Source: Crotalaria pallida
Taxonomy: Eukaryota > Streptophyta > Magnoliopsida > Fabales > Fabaceae
Assembly: GCA_037953625.1 (NCBI GenBank)
Contig: CM075652.1
Location: forward strand, 39,240,501 to 39,304,500
Direction: 5' to 3'
Length of the DNA stretch: 64,000 nucleotides
The translations under genes were made by a program, and so were the position numbers. Below, piece by piece: positions 21,847 through 33,420 of this stretch (position 1 is the stretch's first letter; the number at the start of each line of letters is the position of its first letter). The notes under the pieces are model-generated. The model was not told the origin of the DNA and did not search any database. It saw nothing but the letters and a program-made list of their open reading frames with translations.

Positions 21847-23158
21847 TGTTCACTCTCTACCAAGTATACTAGATCGCAAAGTAATATAGTCTAGGAAGAC
21901 CAGATATCGTTCCCACAGGGACTACAAATTATTTAACTTATTCCTACCTAAGAGTAATTAAAAGTAAAATCTATTAAAATTCAGAATTAAATATTATAAT
22001 TAAAAAGAATATTTTACTGTTGGAAAAATAAATAAAAACAATTAACAATGGGTGAATGATGGTTAGGAACTAGTTTCATTGAATATTTCATTTATTTATT
22101 ATAAATCAATGTTTTCCATTTAAGTCAAGAACTAATTCAGAAAATTAGTAATTCCCAAATTCCTCTAATGAAATTACTGTTTATTATCCAATTTGTTAAA
22201 TCATAATTCCTTAGAAATTTAATCTATTGAACAATCATGATTAAGAACAGTGAATTATGAAAAGTTATATAAAAATCTAAAAGTATTCCTACAAGTTAAA
22301 TCCTTATATTGTTTAATTGCATGGCCTATTTTAAATCCTAATTTTCCAATTCAGATCTAAAAATCCATAACATCAAATGATCAAGTTCATGCATAACAAT
22401 AAAAACACAATTAAACACTTGATTTAAAAACTGAAAAACATTAATTCATATAAATAAACTACATAATCAAATCCACCATGTTCCTAACACAAGAGGGTTT
22501 AGTTACACATCATAGAGAAGAAAAACAAATAAAAATAGAAGTAATTCATTCCTAAATTACCACTAATCCTTGATCTGAATCTTCAGCCTTCAATGGATTC
22601 CTCCTCCGAATGCTCTCCAGAGAATGTAATCTCCCTCAAACTTGATACTAATCTCTAATGATGACTGATTATGGCTTCCTAACCTAGTCCTAAACACATA
22701 AATATATCTCTAAAATACAAATCCTAATAGAAACCCTCAAAATTGCTAAGAAATTGGCCCAATTGGGCCTACTCGAGTCATGCGCGCCTGGGCGTGTTGG
22801 TCAGCACGCCTGGGCACGCCATATCTGATGCCCAATAAATAACCGCTGCACGCGCGCCTGGGCGCGCCATCCACGTGCCTGGGCGTGCTAAGTAATTTCT
22901 GACTCCGTTTCTCTCCGTTTTTATGCCATTTTCAAGGTCTTCTCATGCTCTTCTCAACTCCAATAATATTTTCTCCAAATAAAGCTCCAAAACACCTGAA
23001 ACATACCCAAAACGGATCAAAACGTTCAAAGGATTCTATAAAACTAAAAATTCGTAAAACTAATACAAAATACCTATATTTTCAAGAGAAACAAGCCAAA
23101 ACCATAGCAAAAGGAAGTAAAATTAAGCCCAAAAACATCATATATTAGACCCAAATCA
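21847..23158 (-). repeat. Right LTR (5' LTR) of the minus-strand Athila-like element
   Basis: It is 1312 bp. In element orientation it begins TGATTTGGGTCTAATATATG at 23158 and ends GAGTGAACA at 21847. A GC-rich palindromic cassette (GGGCGCGCC and related) lies at about 22780-22893, 265-380 bp from its start. Confidence 0.88.
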
Positions 23159-24199
23159 ACAAGTGATTTAAAGTATAGCTTTCAAGTGATATTTGGTTTG
23201 GGAAAAAGCCGGATTGAAAACGTTGATTTTTTCGGTTTTTTCGGAGATGAATAGGGTGCTGCCCAAGACAGACTAGCAGCCCGTACTTGCTTTTAAAAAT
23301 TTATTTGTGGATTATTTTAGTGTATTCTAGTATATTTGAGTTGTCGTTTTACTTTGGAACGATTTAAGAAAAAAGATGTGTTTTTGTTTTACCTGAAAAG
23401 ACTTATTGTAAAGTTTTGGAGTTTAGTGCAAGTGATAATGAACGAATATATTATTTGGAATTTTATATTAATACATTTTGTTTAATTTGAGGAACTAAAG
23501 GTATTGCTCTTGATCGTGATCGTGGGAATCAAAGTTTCGTGGATCCTCAAAGAGCTTTAGTTTGTAATCAAGGTGAGAATAATAGCTTGTTTGAAATGTA
23601 TGTCATGATTAAATGACTTTAGTTTTGATTGTTTAAATCGGAACCGTGATCAGGTGAAGGCCAATTAGTGTGAGGGCAATTGGTCTGTTTGATTGTTTGT
23701 CTCCTCACACGAAAGGCTAAGATCACTATTGTATTTATGTGCTGCTATTGATTGATTTATGTGAATATGAGAATATGAATATATTATGTCTGCTCATGCA
23801 TGATTATTCATCCTGTTTTATTATGTTTAGCATGATGCATGACCATTGAAAAATGAAAGTATACGTGATGAACTGATGTTAAAAGTTTGAATAAATTAAG
23901 AAACAGAAAGTGGTGGATTAAAGTGAAATTGTACAGGAAAGAATTTTGGAAATAAAGATGTGTTATGGATAGTGTGGAAATGTGAAAGTGGATCTCCCTG
24001 ATGTGCGCCAAGATGAATTCTTGTGCTTTCTAGGTTGAATTTGTGCTGGCCATGTGTGTTGTGTGCCGTGGATCCGAGCCCTGATTTGGTAAGCAAGTGT
24101 TGTTGGAAAAGAATGGATGTTGGGAAAAAGGATGTTTATTAGAGGTCGAGGATCATCGAAGGAATGTAAAAAGGTGACTCGTCTGCATTTTAGGTTAAT
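23159..24199 (+). mobile_element. Probable LTR D, third part
   Basis: This non-coding sequence follows the Athila-like element and should continue LTR D from 16562. It includes a splice-like AACTAAAG/GTATTGC (about 23499) and a TTGATCGTGATCGTGG block. I see no gene. Its end against the next Athila fragment is not sharp; the limit of about 24200 is where protease homology starts. Confidence 0.4.
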
Positions 24200-24483
24200 A
24201 AAAAGTTATTAAAATATTTAAAAGAACTACACCCCAAGGGCGGAGGATTGACCTATCAGCTAGCTGAAGCGTAGCGGAAGTGGGATTTGCTTCTCCAATT
24301 CCAAGTTTATTAAAAATAGACAAGGGCATGAGATTAACACTAGCACCTAAGTCTCATAGTGCTTTACCAGAAAACTTACCACCTATGTCACAAGGCAGTG
24401 TGAAACTCCCTGGGTCCTTCAGCTTGTGCGGAAGCTTCCTCTAGAGGATAGCACTGCACTCCTCTGTCAACATTATTGTATCC
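24200..24483 (-). pseudogene. Athila-type protease fragment, part 3 of a split host element
   Basis: On the minus strand it gives LKDPGSFTLPCDIGG, DLGASVNLMPLSIFNKLG, then ATLQLADRSILRP, closely matching the protease at 19700-19930. The upstream parts of the same gene are at 45339-45484 and 51485-51919, in the right order and orientation. It was therefore one gene, split by the elements at 24484-45338 and 45485-51484. Stops are present. Confidence 0.8.
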
Positions 24484-25567
24484 TGATTTGGGTCTAATAT
24501 ATGATGTTTTGATCATGATTTAGACTCCCTTTTACTATGTATTTGGCTTGTTTCTCTTGTAAACTTAGGACTTTTTGTATAGTTTTAGGATTTTGTTATT
24601 AGTTTATAATCCCTTAAACGTTTTGATCCGTTTTGGGTATATTTAAGGTACTTTTGGAGCTTAATTGAGGAAAATAATTATGGAGCTGAAAAGAGGACGA
24701 AAGGATCTTGAAAATGGCACAAGAATGGAGCGAAACGGAGTCGGAGCAGGGCTGGCATGCCTAGGCGCCCAGGCTGGGGCGCCTAGGCGCGCAACCCCTG
24801 TTGTCCACCAGCATCAGCGCTAATCCTAATTGTTTATGATTATGGATTACTCTTCTACTGTTTCTGTTCTTATTTTCTCAATGTGTAACTAAAACCCCCG
24901 TGTTAGGAATTGGTGGATTTGTATGGATTAGTTTATTGATTTCATGAATTGATGTTTTTTTGTTTCTAAATCAAGTGTTTGATTGTATTTTCACTATTAT
25001 GCATGGAAGTAGCCAATCTATGTTTTGGATCTCTAATATTTCAATTGGGAGATTGGGAATTAGAATAGGCCTTCAATCAAACAATATAATTACTCAACTA
25101 GTAGGGATACTTTTGGGGATTATATAACTTGTTATAAATTCCACTGTTCTTAATTAATGGTTATTCAATGGTTTAATCACTTAAGGGATTAAGGGTTATC
25201 AAATTGAATAATAAACAATAATTGTACAAGAGGGATTTACTGATTACTACCTTAGGAATTTGTTCTTGATTTAGGGAAAAACAGAGATTCAAGATAAATA
25301 AACAACGCCTACAATGAAACCACGTTCTTTGCTCGTTTTCTTAAATTGCTCAAAACTTCTATTTAATTTCTGTTTTTAATTTATTTTTTGTTTTGTTTTT
25401 ATTTTATTTCAATTCAATCTTAAGTAATTAATTAGAAACCTATAGATTTCGCTTTTAACTGCTCTTTGGTGAGAATTAATTGAACAATTTGCAATCCCTG
25501 AAGGACGATAACTGCTCTTACTGACTGTATTACTTGTCGATCCGGTATACTTGTCGGTGTCCCAACA
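24484..25567 (+). repeat. 5' LTR of the plus-strand Athila-like element
   Basis: It begins TGATTTGGGTCTAATATATG and ends GTGTCCCAACA. It is about 210 bp shorter than the 3' LTR because of a deletion just after the GC-rich cassette (near 24820). Confidence 0.88.
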
Positions 25568-25573
25568 AGTTTT

Positions 25574-25584
25574 TGGCGCCGTTG
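25574..25584 (+). other. Primer-binding site, tRNA-Asp type
   Basis: TGGCGCCGTTG lies six bases after the LTR and matches the start of the tRNA-Asp complement. The following bases are mutated (TTGAGG). Confidence 0.8.
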
Positions 25585-25781
25585 TTGAGGATTGAAATTC
25601 GTTTCAGTTAGTTTTCGGTACTTAGTAGTAGTTTTAGGTGAAATTTTTTTTTTAGTGTTCTTGTCTCGACAGGTGCTGCGTAATCTTTTTGTTGTTTTTG
25701 TACTCTGTAGGTAGCATTATCTATTTGAGTGCAAAGAGGAACAAAAAACTAGCACAAGAGGGAAAGGAACAAACTTAGAAG

Positions 25782-26840
25782 ATGGTTGAAGGTGGAGGGT
25801 CTCACGGATCCTCTCCGCCTCCTCCTTCCCGGAAAACCTTGGCGGAATATGCAACCGTGGACCCGGATTTCTGTGCTTCCAGAATAGTCCGGCCAGCCAT
25901 CAGCGCAACTGCATTTGCGATTGATCCGCAGTACATCTGCCTAATCATGCAGGATCAGTTCAGTGGTGCGCCGCATCAAGACCCCAGGGATCATATCGCC
26001 AACTTCCTGGGCATGCTTGATTTGTTCAAGATCGAGGGTGCTACGGAGGAGGCCATCAGAATGAGGATGTTCCCTCTCTCGCTGAGGGGAGAGACACTAA
26101 CGTGGGTGAACAACCAAGAACTAGGGAGTCTTTCCAGCTGGGAAATACTTGTCTCCAAATTCATGGATAAGTTCATTCCAACTGGGAAGCAAGCAAAGCT
26201 GAGGCAGGATGTTCACTCATTCATGCAAGAGGACGACGAACCGTTGCATGAAGCTTGGCAGCGCTACAACCAGCTACTAAGGAAGTGCCCAACATATATG
26301 CAAGACTGACAGCAGATTCAATCAAAGCATGATTGATGCAGCAGCTGGTGGATCGCTGATGAAGAAGACTGTTGAAGAGGCCAAGAAAGTTATTGCAAAC
26401 ATGGCATTCAGCAACATCCAGAGATAAGGACCCAGGTGGAGCAAAGCGTCTTGAAGAGTTATGATCTGGACTCTACTCAAGCCCAAATCTTGATTCAGCA
26501 GAACAAGCAGATGCAGCAGCAGATTGCTGCATTAATGAAGCAGATGGGCTAGATTAATATGTCAGTTGCATCTACTACTCTGAGGTGCGACTTTTGTGGG
26601 GGAAGTCACCAGAATGGTGATTGCGCTTTCGAAGTCAGAAAGGGTGAGGCAACCATTGGGGAGCAAGCTAATGTTGTGGGTTGTGGAGTACTTATAAACA
26701 ATACGTACTCAAACACTTGCAATCCGGAGCCAACAAATCAATCCAATACCTCATGGTACAGCCCAACACCCAGTACACCAGAGCCATAGAAGCAGAGTTG
26801 GGAGAAGTTGATTGAAGCATTAGTTAACTCAACCACTAGT
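25782..26840 (+). pseudogene. Athila-type gag, first part
   Basis: An open frame of 175 codons runs from MVEGGGSHGSS through KTLAEYATVDPDF, DQFSGAPHQDPRDH, RMRMFPLSLRGETLTW and KLRQDVHSFMQEDDEP to a stop at 26309 after CPTYMQD. A deletion and frameshifts follow. A further piece (26559-26789) carries the zinc knuckle CDFCGGSHQNGDC. The gene is cut inside its C-terminal coiled region at 26840 by the Tekay-like element and continues at 41394. The start agrees with the sister element at 21585. Confidence 0.85.
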
Positions 26841-27755
26841 TGTAACACCCCAAAATTTTAATCCCTGATTAATGAAATGTTAATTATAAAGTTTATTATA
26901 ATTAATTTTTTCTATTTTAATCTTTGGTTAAAATCTGTGTTTATGTTATTAATGAATGTGGGAATTTAATTTGGCAATTATATTTATGCATAAATAAATA
27001 TTTTGCACATTAGTCCCTGTTTGGGGACCTAGAAGTAATTATAGGAAAGGTTTTGGAGGGACAGAAAATAAAATATATATTTTTCAAAAACTGGCCAAAA
27101 TACTCGTGTATTTCTGAGAGTACTCGAGTATTCTGGTCAAAGTTGGACGAGTTAGTGCGTCTTAGTTAGTCACCACCAACGATTCTCGCCGTTTGACACG
27201 AAATCACCACTCCAACACGTCTAAGGCCTTCGTGTCGAGCTGCATGAGCTTGGTGGAGGGCTATTTAAGCTTTGGTTGATGAATCAACCCCTCCATTTGC
27301 CAAATTCGTGAAGTTCTGCATTAGTTAGGGTTCCTGAATCATTCCAATCGATTCTCCCTCTCTGTGTTGATTCGAACCACAAACTATACACCAATACGAA
27401 GCTCACATCACGAGCTTTGTATAGACATAAAAATTGTGAGCTGAGTGTGAGTGTGTTGGTAGAATCGAAGCTGGGAAGTTGAGGTTCGTTTGTTGTCATC
27501 AGTTCTGGGAACTTACTTTGATCTCTGATTTTGGTAAGCTCACGTATTCTCTGAGTCTCAAATTGGTTTCTATAGTTAGTATGTGTTTCATAGAGCTTAG
27601 AAATACTAATTTCCCCAATTGTTATCTCTGTTTTCTATGTCAACCAATTCCGTTTTGGTGCCCTGCTCAAATTGTCTTGCATGTTGGTGCTTGTAGTCGT
27701 TTTTGGTGTTGGAGGAGTTTTGCTTGTGAATTTTTTGTTGATTCTCAACTGTGAG

Positions 27756-29213
27756 GTAAGGGGAAAGCTTTATATTCACTAGATAGAGTTTAAATTGCAT
27801 GGATTTGATTAGAGAGCCACCAAGAGGTTCTAAGGGCTTAGTTTGAATAGGGAGATTGGTTTGTAGACCATCCTGTGCTCTAAAATGGTTTTGAGCACGT
27901 TTAATATGTTGCATGCAAGCTATTTGGAACTTAAAATCATGAGAATTCTGAGTTTTATGCAAATTGATATATTAAGTTGTGAATTTTCTAAGTTTTATGC
28001 ATAATCTTATGAATCTCTGTGAATCCTGTAATTTGATGTGTTCTAAGTGCTTGAACATGTTTATTATATGTTATATTAACTCTGTTGATCATTGGATTGG
28101 ATTGAAAATGGTTAGAATTGAAAATGGTATGTTAAAACCAAGTTTCCAGTCTGTTCTGTATGAAAAGACTCGAGTACTTGGCTTGACACTCGAGTATTTT
28201 GTGATAAAATAGTGTGTCTTTTGCTCCAACACTCGAGTATCAGGTCTAGAACTCGAGTATGGACTAATGTAACAAGAGTACTTTCTGATGAACCACTCGA
28301 GTAATGCATGAACCACTCGAGTATTATGGAATTGATGAAGAACACTCGAGTATTCATGAACTACTCGAGTATTTTTAAGGATCTGAAATCTGACTTTTCT
28401 GAAAAGCATGAACGACTCGAGTATCCATGGACTACTCGAGTAATCTGGAAAGACTGAAGAACTACTCGAGTATTCTGAAGACCACTCGAGTATTTCTGCC
28501 CAGAAAATTAAAATACCATTTTTAATTCTGAATCATTCTGTTAATACTTAAATGATAATAATCCAAGTGATCTAAGACTTAAAAGAAATTGATTGATGAT
28601 ATGGTTATTCCGTTTGGATGACGGAACATTGCTCGGGTGACACGATATATATATCAATCAATTCCTTTAAGTTAAGATATTGCATTCATTCTGGAGTTCG
28701 GATGCTAGATCATTTATCATGTTTTGGTAACATGAGGAGGGCATCTGGGAGTGCTAACTAACGGCTTGCTTGATGACACGTTATGGTGGACTACGTGGCC
28801 AGCATAGTGAGATGCTGATGATATGGTTATTCTGTTTGGATGACGGGACGTTGCTCGGGTGGCACGTTATGTACCATTTCCAAGCTTGTCGTGTACATTC
28901 TTGGTGAATGTACGAATGTTGTACACCTAGGAGTACAACGCATTGTTGAGTGATGGACGAAGTAAAGGATGGACGTCAGAGAGTGACATAGATTGATGGA
29001 GATAGGATTGAGAGCTAGATTCATACATCATGCCACTCATTTAACCTAAAGTTGATAAATGAAATAATTATGAGCATCTTACTTGCATTAAATACTTGCT
29101 AAGTGCTAAATGTGGTTGTTGATTATTGTTGCATGTTTACATATTCATATTGCGCATTTATTTATGCTCTATTTATTATGTGTATAGAATTGCTTATCCC
29201 TATGCCCTTGTAG
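27756..29213 (+). other. Predicted intron inside the Tekay-like LTR
   Basis: The donor is TGAG/GTAAGGGG and the acceptor CCCTTGTAG/GTGATG, preceded by GCTTATCCC. Length is 1458 bp. In the 3' LTR the same donor has mutated to GC (38705-38706) and the intron is 38705-40161. Equivalent donor and acceptor blocks occur in four other LTRs of this window. Prediction only. Confidence 0.5.
28160..28500. repeat. ACTCGAGTA palindrome array, 5' LTR
   Basis: About a dozen copies of ACTCGAGTA(T/A) are spaced by 10-40 bp of dissimilar linker, many followed by TTCTG or ATGAAC. They lie inside the predicted intron. Confidence 0.85.
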
Positions 29214-29216
29214 GTG

Positions 29217-29636
29217 ATGTCACGTTACATCGCTTGCATCGAGATCCGGCCACTTCCTAGTGGCATATGGATCTACGAGGATCACCGAGCGGTATTCGAG
29301 GGTGAGGTAGAAGTTACCTTCTATCACCCTAACCCTCTTATCCAGTTTCGTCCTCGTATATTTAGGATCCCCATCATATACACTATGCACGTACCACCCT
29401 TTTACACTTACCATGGACCACCTCCCACACGACCAGCTCGCCCATATCATAGTTTTCGTTTTCGACCTACCCGCTCACACCCTTTTTCTTCTAGAGTCAT
29501 CCGCGAGGAGACTCCCCCATATGATCCGAGGAGCCCTGTTAGGGTCTCACCATCACCTGACTCTGTACCCAGTGGTAGGGTACCCACTCCTTCGGATGAG
29601 ATCGAGGAGGATCCTGTGGAGGACGAGAGGAGGTGA
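29217..29636 (+). CDS. Open frame of unknown function inside the 5' LTR
   Basis: It encodes 139 residues from MSRYIACIEI, starting three bases after a predicted splice acceptor. The middle is aromatic and Pro/Arg-rich (YTYHGPPPTRPARPYH), and the end is Ser/Pro-rich then acidic (SDEIEEDPVEDE). A 2-bp loss relative to the 3' LTR truncates it at VEDERR. I recognise no domain, signal peptide or membrane segment. The two LTR copies differ largely by amino-acid changes, as expected after insertion if nothing now keeps it. The frame was open in the parent. It may be an LTR-borne protein or only an open stretch. Confidence 0.4.
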   Translation: MSRYIACIEIRPLPSGIWIYEDHRAVFEGEVEVTFYHPNPLIQFRPRIFRIPIIYTMHVPPFYTYHGPPPTRPARPYHSFRFRPTRSHPFSSRVIREETPPYDPRSPVRVSPSPDSVPSGRVPTPSDEIEEDPVEDERR

Positions 29637-30444
29637 GCCTGTCGTGCACTCTACCGGGAGTCAGTGGAGGGACGATGATCCCTAGGTATGTGCATATGGT
29701 AGATGATGAGGATCGGGGGATCCCGTGTGATGGATGTTGTGGAGGAGATGATGCTGCTGCTGTGATGTTGGATGATGACTACTGCTGCTACTGGGATATT
29801 TCTATTACTACTGGGATATTTCTACTACTACTACTGCTGCTACCTAATCTATGTGACCAGCTCTAGAGTTTATATTTTGAGATGTATATGTATATTATAG
29901 ATATGCTTTTGAGAACTCTAGAGTTATGGTTTACTTTTGATGTAGATATTTTATTATGGACTTGTATGGGATCTTGGAGACACGACTTATGGACTATGTA
30001 TTTCTTGACTTATATATATATATATATATCTTATGTTTATATTACAACTGTGCATAGTCCTATTATTTCCGCTTACTCTGATAAAGATTATTTAAAGAAT
30101 TTGGCGACAAAGTTTGAAAATGGTAACAGTTCCGCAAAAAGAAAGCATGGTGGCATCTCTTAGGTTTTTATTTAAGAAAACGCAATTTCAAAGAATAGAT
30201 GCTATCTTGATAGTGAAATGATTTCCTTGTTTTAGAAAAACGCCGAATTCAATATTTGAAATGATACGAAATCTTAATTCCAAGGATTCCATATTTTGGT
30301 TTGTGCACCCGCTCGCTTTAGAAAAGAAAAAGGAAAAAAATTTAACCTGATACTTTCTAATGTTAAACAAGTCCAAAACTGATTCGAGTAATAGTACATT
30401 TATTACTCTAATTTCGATTATTATATTGAGGGTGTCACACTGAG

Positions 30445-30456
30445 TGGCATCAGAGC
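30445..30456 (+). other. Primer-binding site, initiator Met tRNA
   Basis: TGGCATCAGAGC lies five bases after the LTR end. It is the initiator tRNA-Met site TGGTATCAGAGC with one transition. Confidence 0.8.
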
Positions 30457-30689
30457 AAAAGTCAGATCCTGTAGTAGTTGAAGTAGTCCCAGAAAGGTAG
30501 TCGTCAACATCAAGCAGGTATCCACAGGGCATATTTATTGTTTTGAATGCTAGTATCTTTCTTGTTTTGAGCACTAGATACAATTGAATGTTTTGTTTGA
30601 GGTTTTGGTTATAGCTTTAGTATAGGTGGTGTGGTAAAGGTTTCTTTAGTTCATCATATGTGACCATAAGTCCATAGCGCAGGTCTATT

Positions 30690-31919
30690 ATGGCAAATAG
30701 AAACCAAAATCATACTAACGCGATGTTAGAGAGAATTATCGCGGTGCTGGAGTCTACGCAGCAACAACAATCTCAGCAACCACCTCAACCAGTTAATCCA
30801 CCTCACCAGTGTAATGTGGGTAATACCAAGGCTAAGAGTTTGGTGGATTTTAGGAGTTATAATCCACCCAAGTTTGAAGGAGGATTTAAACCTGAGGAGG
30901 CTAATAAGTGGATTCATACCATGGATAAAATCTTCAGAATGTTGGATTGCACGGAAACTCAAAAGGTGGCGTATGCAGTTTATATGTTGGAAGATGAGGC
31001 TGAGAACTGGTGAAATCATAAAGTTCAGCTTTTGCATTATGAAGGAAGGGAAGTGAACTAGGGTGTATTTATGGACAAATTTCTCAATAAATACTTCCCT
31101 GAGGATTTGAGGAGAAAGAAGGAAGTGGAATTCTTGCAGCTGAAGCAAGGAGACATGAGTGTGGGTGAGTACGCAGCCAAGTTCAAGGAATTGATGAAGT
31201 ACTCTCCATATTATCAGAACAATCCAAATGAAAGGAGCAAGTGTATCAAGTTTGAAGGAGGCTTAAGGCTTAAGTTGAAGTCTATTTTCAGTTATCAAAG
31301 GATCCAAAGTTTTCCTACACTGGTAGACATGTGTAGAATGTATGAGGATGACAAAAAGGCAAGAGAATTGCAAGCATCAGAAAGGAAAGATAGTCAGAGT
31401 TATGGACCTCAGAGGCGCAAAGGTTTCAATAATCGAGGCAAGGGTCCGTATGATCGCCGAGGGAAAGGAAAAGGAAAAGTTGGAAGTAGTGATGGAGGTA
31501 ATTTCCGAAGTGAGACTCCCTTCTGTGACAAGTGCAAGTGTCGTCATCATGGTCGTTTTTGTTAGGGAACAAGTAACTGCTTCAATTGTGGGAGACCGGG
31601 ACACTTTGCGAAGGATTGCAAGGAACTGACCAAGACTAATTCAAGAAGGGCAGCTGACAAGCCCGTGGTTCAAGGAAGGGTTTTCATGCTTAGTGGTGTG
31701 GAGGCAAGCCAATCCTCTGATCTTGTGCAAGGTAATTACTTGCTAAATGGTCAGCTCTATAATGTGTTGTCTGATTTCGGTGCTACGCATTCATTTGCTT
31801 CTTATGAATGTGTGAATCGTTCGACTTTGCCTGTATTTGAACTATTCTATGTTTTTATGATAGAAACTCCTACGAGCATTCCTGTAGTTGTTTCTAAGGC
31901 AAGTCCTAACGGTTGTTAG
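30690..31919 (+). pseudogene. Tekay-type gag-protease, in phase but with stops
   Basis: A single frame of 409 codons starts MANRNQNHTNAMLERI. The gag core reads NPPKFEGGFKPEEANKW and VAYAVYMLEDEAENW, then KYFPEDLRRKKEVEFLQLKQ and FPTLVDMCRMYEDDKKAREL. A basic Gly-rich stretch and knuckles CDKCKCRHHGRFC and CFNCGRPGHFAKDC follow. The start of the protease reads LSDFGATHSFAS, where the usual Ser/Thr of D-S/T-G is Phe. Stops: TGA and TAG at two positions where Trp is expected (about 31011 and 31059), a TAG after GRFC (31563), and the final TAG. No frameshift is needed. Confidence 0.88.
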
Positions 31920-32100
31920 GACTAGTCTTTGGAATAGATTTGATCTTTCCACCTTTATCGTATTGGGATGCGATCTTGGGAATCGACTGATTGAGTGCTA
32001 TTATAGGACCATAAGTGGACTTCCTTAAGTCAAGTACATTTAACCAAGGTAACCCGGAAGGATTAGCCTTTCATATGAAATAATAATGCAACGAGGATTT
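31920..32100 (+). pseudogene. Decayed protease continuation
   Basis: With frame changes one reads a PPLSYWDAILGIDWL-like block, which resembles the retropepsin segment that normally ends GMDWL. Beyond it no pol domain can be followed. Confidence 0.45.
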
Positions 32101-32639
32101 TCAGTAATTGAAGGGAAGGCGAACATCCTCTACTGCGTTGCTCTTTTCATGCGAAGGTATTGAAGAATAATTTCATGTATCGAGGCAAGGACCTGGAAGA
32201 GAGTAGTCTTAAGGAAGGAAGGTGGGTGTGTATGCATCAAAGTGATCGAAGACACGCAGGGTAAGCTTTTGTTGCATGACTTGGAGCTGCAACGAGTATG
32301 TTCACTCTAAAAGATCCGGAGGCTTTATCTCTAGGGCTCTATGTCTTGGGAATTTAGAGACCAAAGGAGTAGGAAGGAATTGATTCAATCAGAAGAAGGA
32401 ATTAAATTAGAGTCATCATCAATGGAGGGAGTTTGAAAATTTTGATTTCAAGCTCCATTACTTACCTAGTAAAGTGAAAGGTAATGACAAACATTGGGTC
32501 GAAGAACAATCCATGAGAACTCTAAGGTGACTAAAGAGGCTATTCTAAGTAAAGAAGTTGAAAAGAAATAAGAGATTGGCTTACGGAAAAAAGGGAAAAC
32601 CAAAAAGTGGACAGAAGAAATTCTTCGTTTTACACAAGA

Positions 32640-33420
32640 ATTTACATCCCGAACGATTCATGAACTGGGAGTGAAAAATTTGGAGTTATGCACACAAGAG
32701 ATGGATGGATAGAAGTTTATGCCACTTCTATGTTAAGTGGTATAGCGAAGAACTTGTGGGAACCGTATAGGACGAATGTTGAAATAAAGGACTGATACGT
32801 CGCTTGAGTAACATTCGAAAAGAAGTCTTTGGAAACTTAAGAGAATTCTCAAGAGGCATGAGGAGGATATAAAGGACTGCATTGCTGAAAATAAAAAAAA
32901 ATGAGAAAGTATTAGTTTCGGAGAAGGCATTGCCAAGTTTAAAAGATTGAGGAAGTATGTTTCATAACAACCTTGATGGGAGGTTCAAATATGTGAAGTT
33001 TAGGATGGATTATGCCCGAACCTCAAGCCACCTATCAACTATCAGCGAATAAGGAATTTCCCGATATTGGAAAAATGTGTGGAATTTATAAGTACGTTGG
33101 AAGGGCATAAGAAGTTGGTAGAATGAATGTCCAAAACCAGTATAAGAGGGACTTGGGCAAAAGAGTATTCAATTAGAAGAAGAGGAAAGGTGGTTAAGTG
33201 AATTAATTATGGAAGAATGACAAATTAAAGAAACCCGATCGTGGGGATTATCGAGTATGCTAATAAGAAGTAAAGAACTTGCCCACCTCTATGTGTAAAG
33301 TATGAGGTGCGTCACTTTGGACTAAGTAATGGTGTACCTATGAGGACATTCGGTTGCAGCTGTAAGAGACTGAGGTTTTAATTCGCCAGATTCAGCAAGG
33401 GTTAAGAGTAAGAGGGGAAT
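32640..33420 (+). pseudogene. Second, more decayed gag-like segment
   Basis: In several frames one reads EGIAKFKRLRKY, then INYQRIRNFPILEKCVEFI, then CPPLCVKYEVRHFG. These parallel the gag blocks EYAAKFKELMKY, SYQRIQSFPTLVDMCRMY and the first knuckle at 31160-31560. It looks like an older gag copy lying behind the better-preserved one. Support is by eye and weak. Confidence 0.35.

Larger units (their letters stand above)
16563..23158 (-). mobile_element. Athila-like gag-protease element, non-autonomous, minus strand
   Basis: The right LTR (21847-23158) is complete. The left LTR (16563-17530) matches it but lacks about 290 bp at its outer end. Between them, in minus-strand order, are an Asp-tRNA primer site, gag, a zinc knuckle, an aspartic protease, a conserved post-protease block, a 1.8-kb spacer and a purine tract. 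No reverse transcriptase, integrase or envelope sequence fits in the 4.3-kb interior. It is therefore a gag-only passenger of an autonomous Athila relative. It sits inside LTR D, which flanks it on both sides. Confidence 0.85.
26841..30439 (+). repeat. 5' LTR of the Tekay-like element (3599 bp)
   Basis: Layout: TGTAACACCCC start; small cassette of tACTCGAGTAt-like palindromes (27105-27140); TATA-like GCTATTTAAGC (about 27261); predicted splice donor 27755/27756; intron with ACTCGAGTA array and hairpins; acceptor 29213/29214; open frame 29217-29636; trinucleotide and (TA)n runs; end GTGTCACA. Confidence 0.9.
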
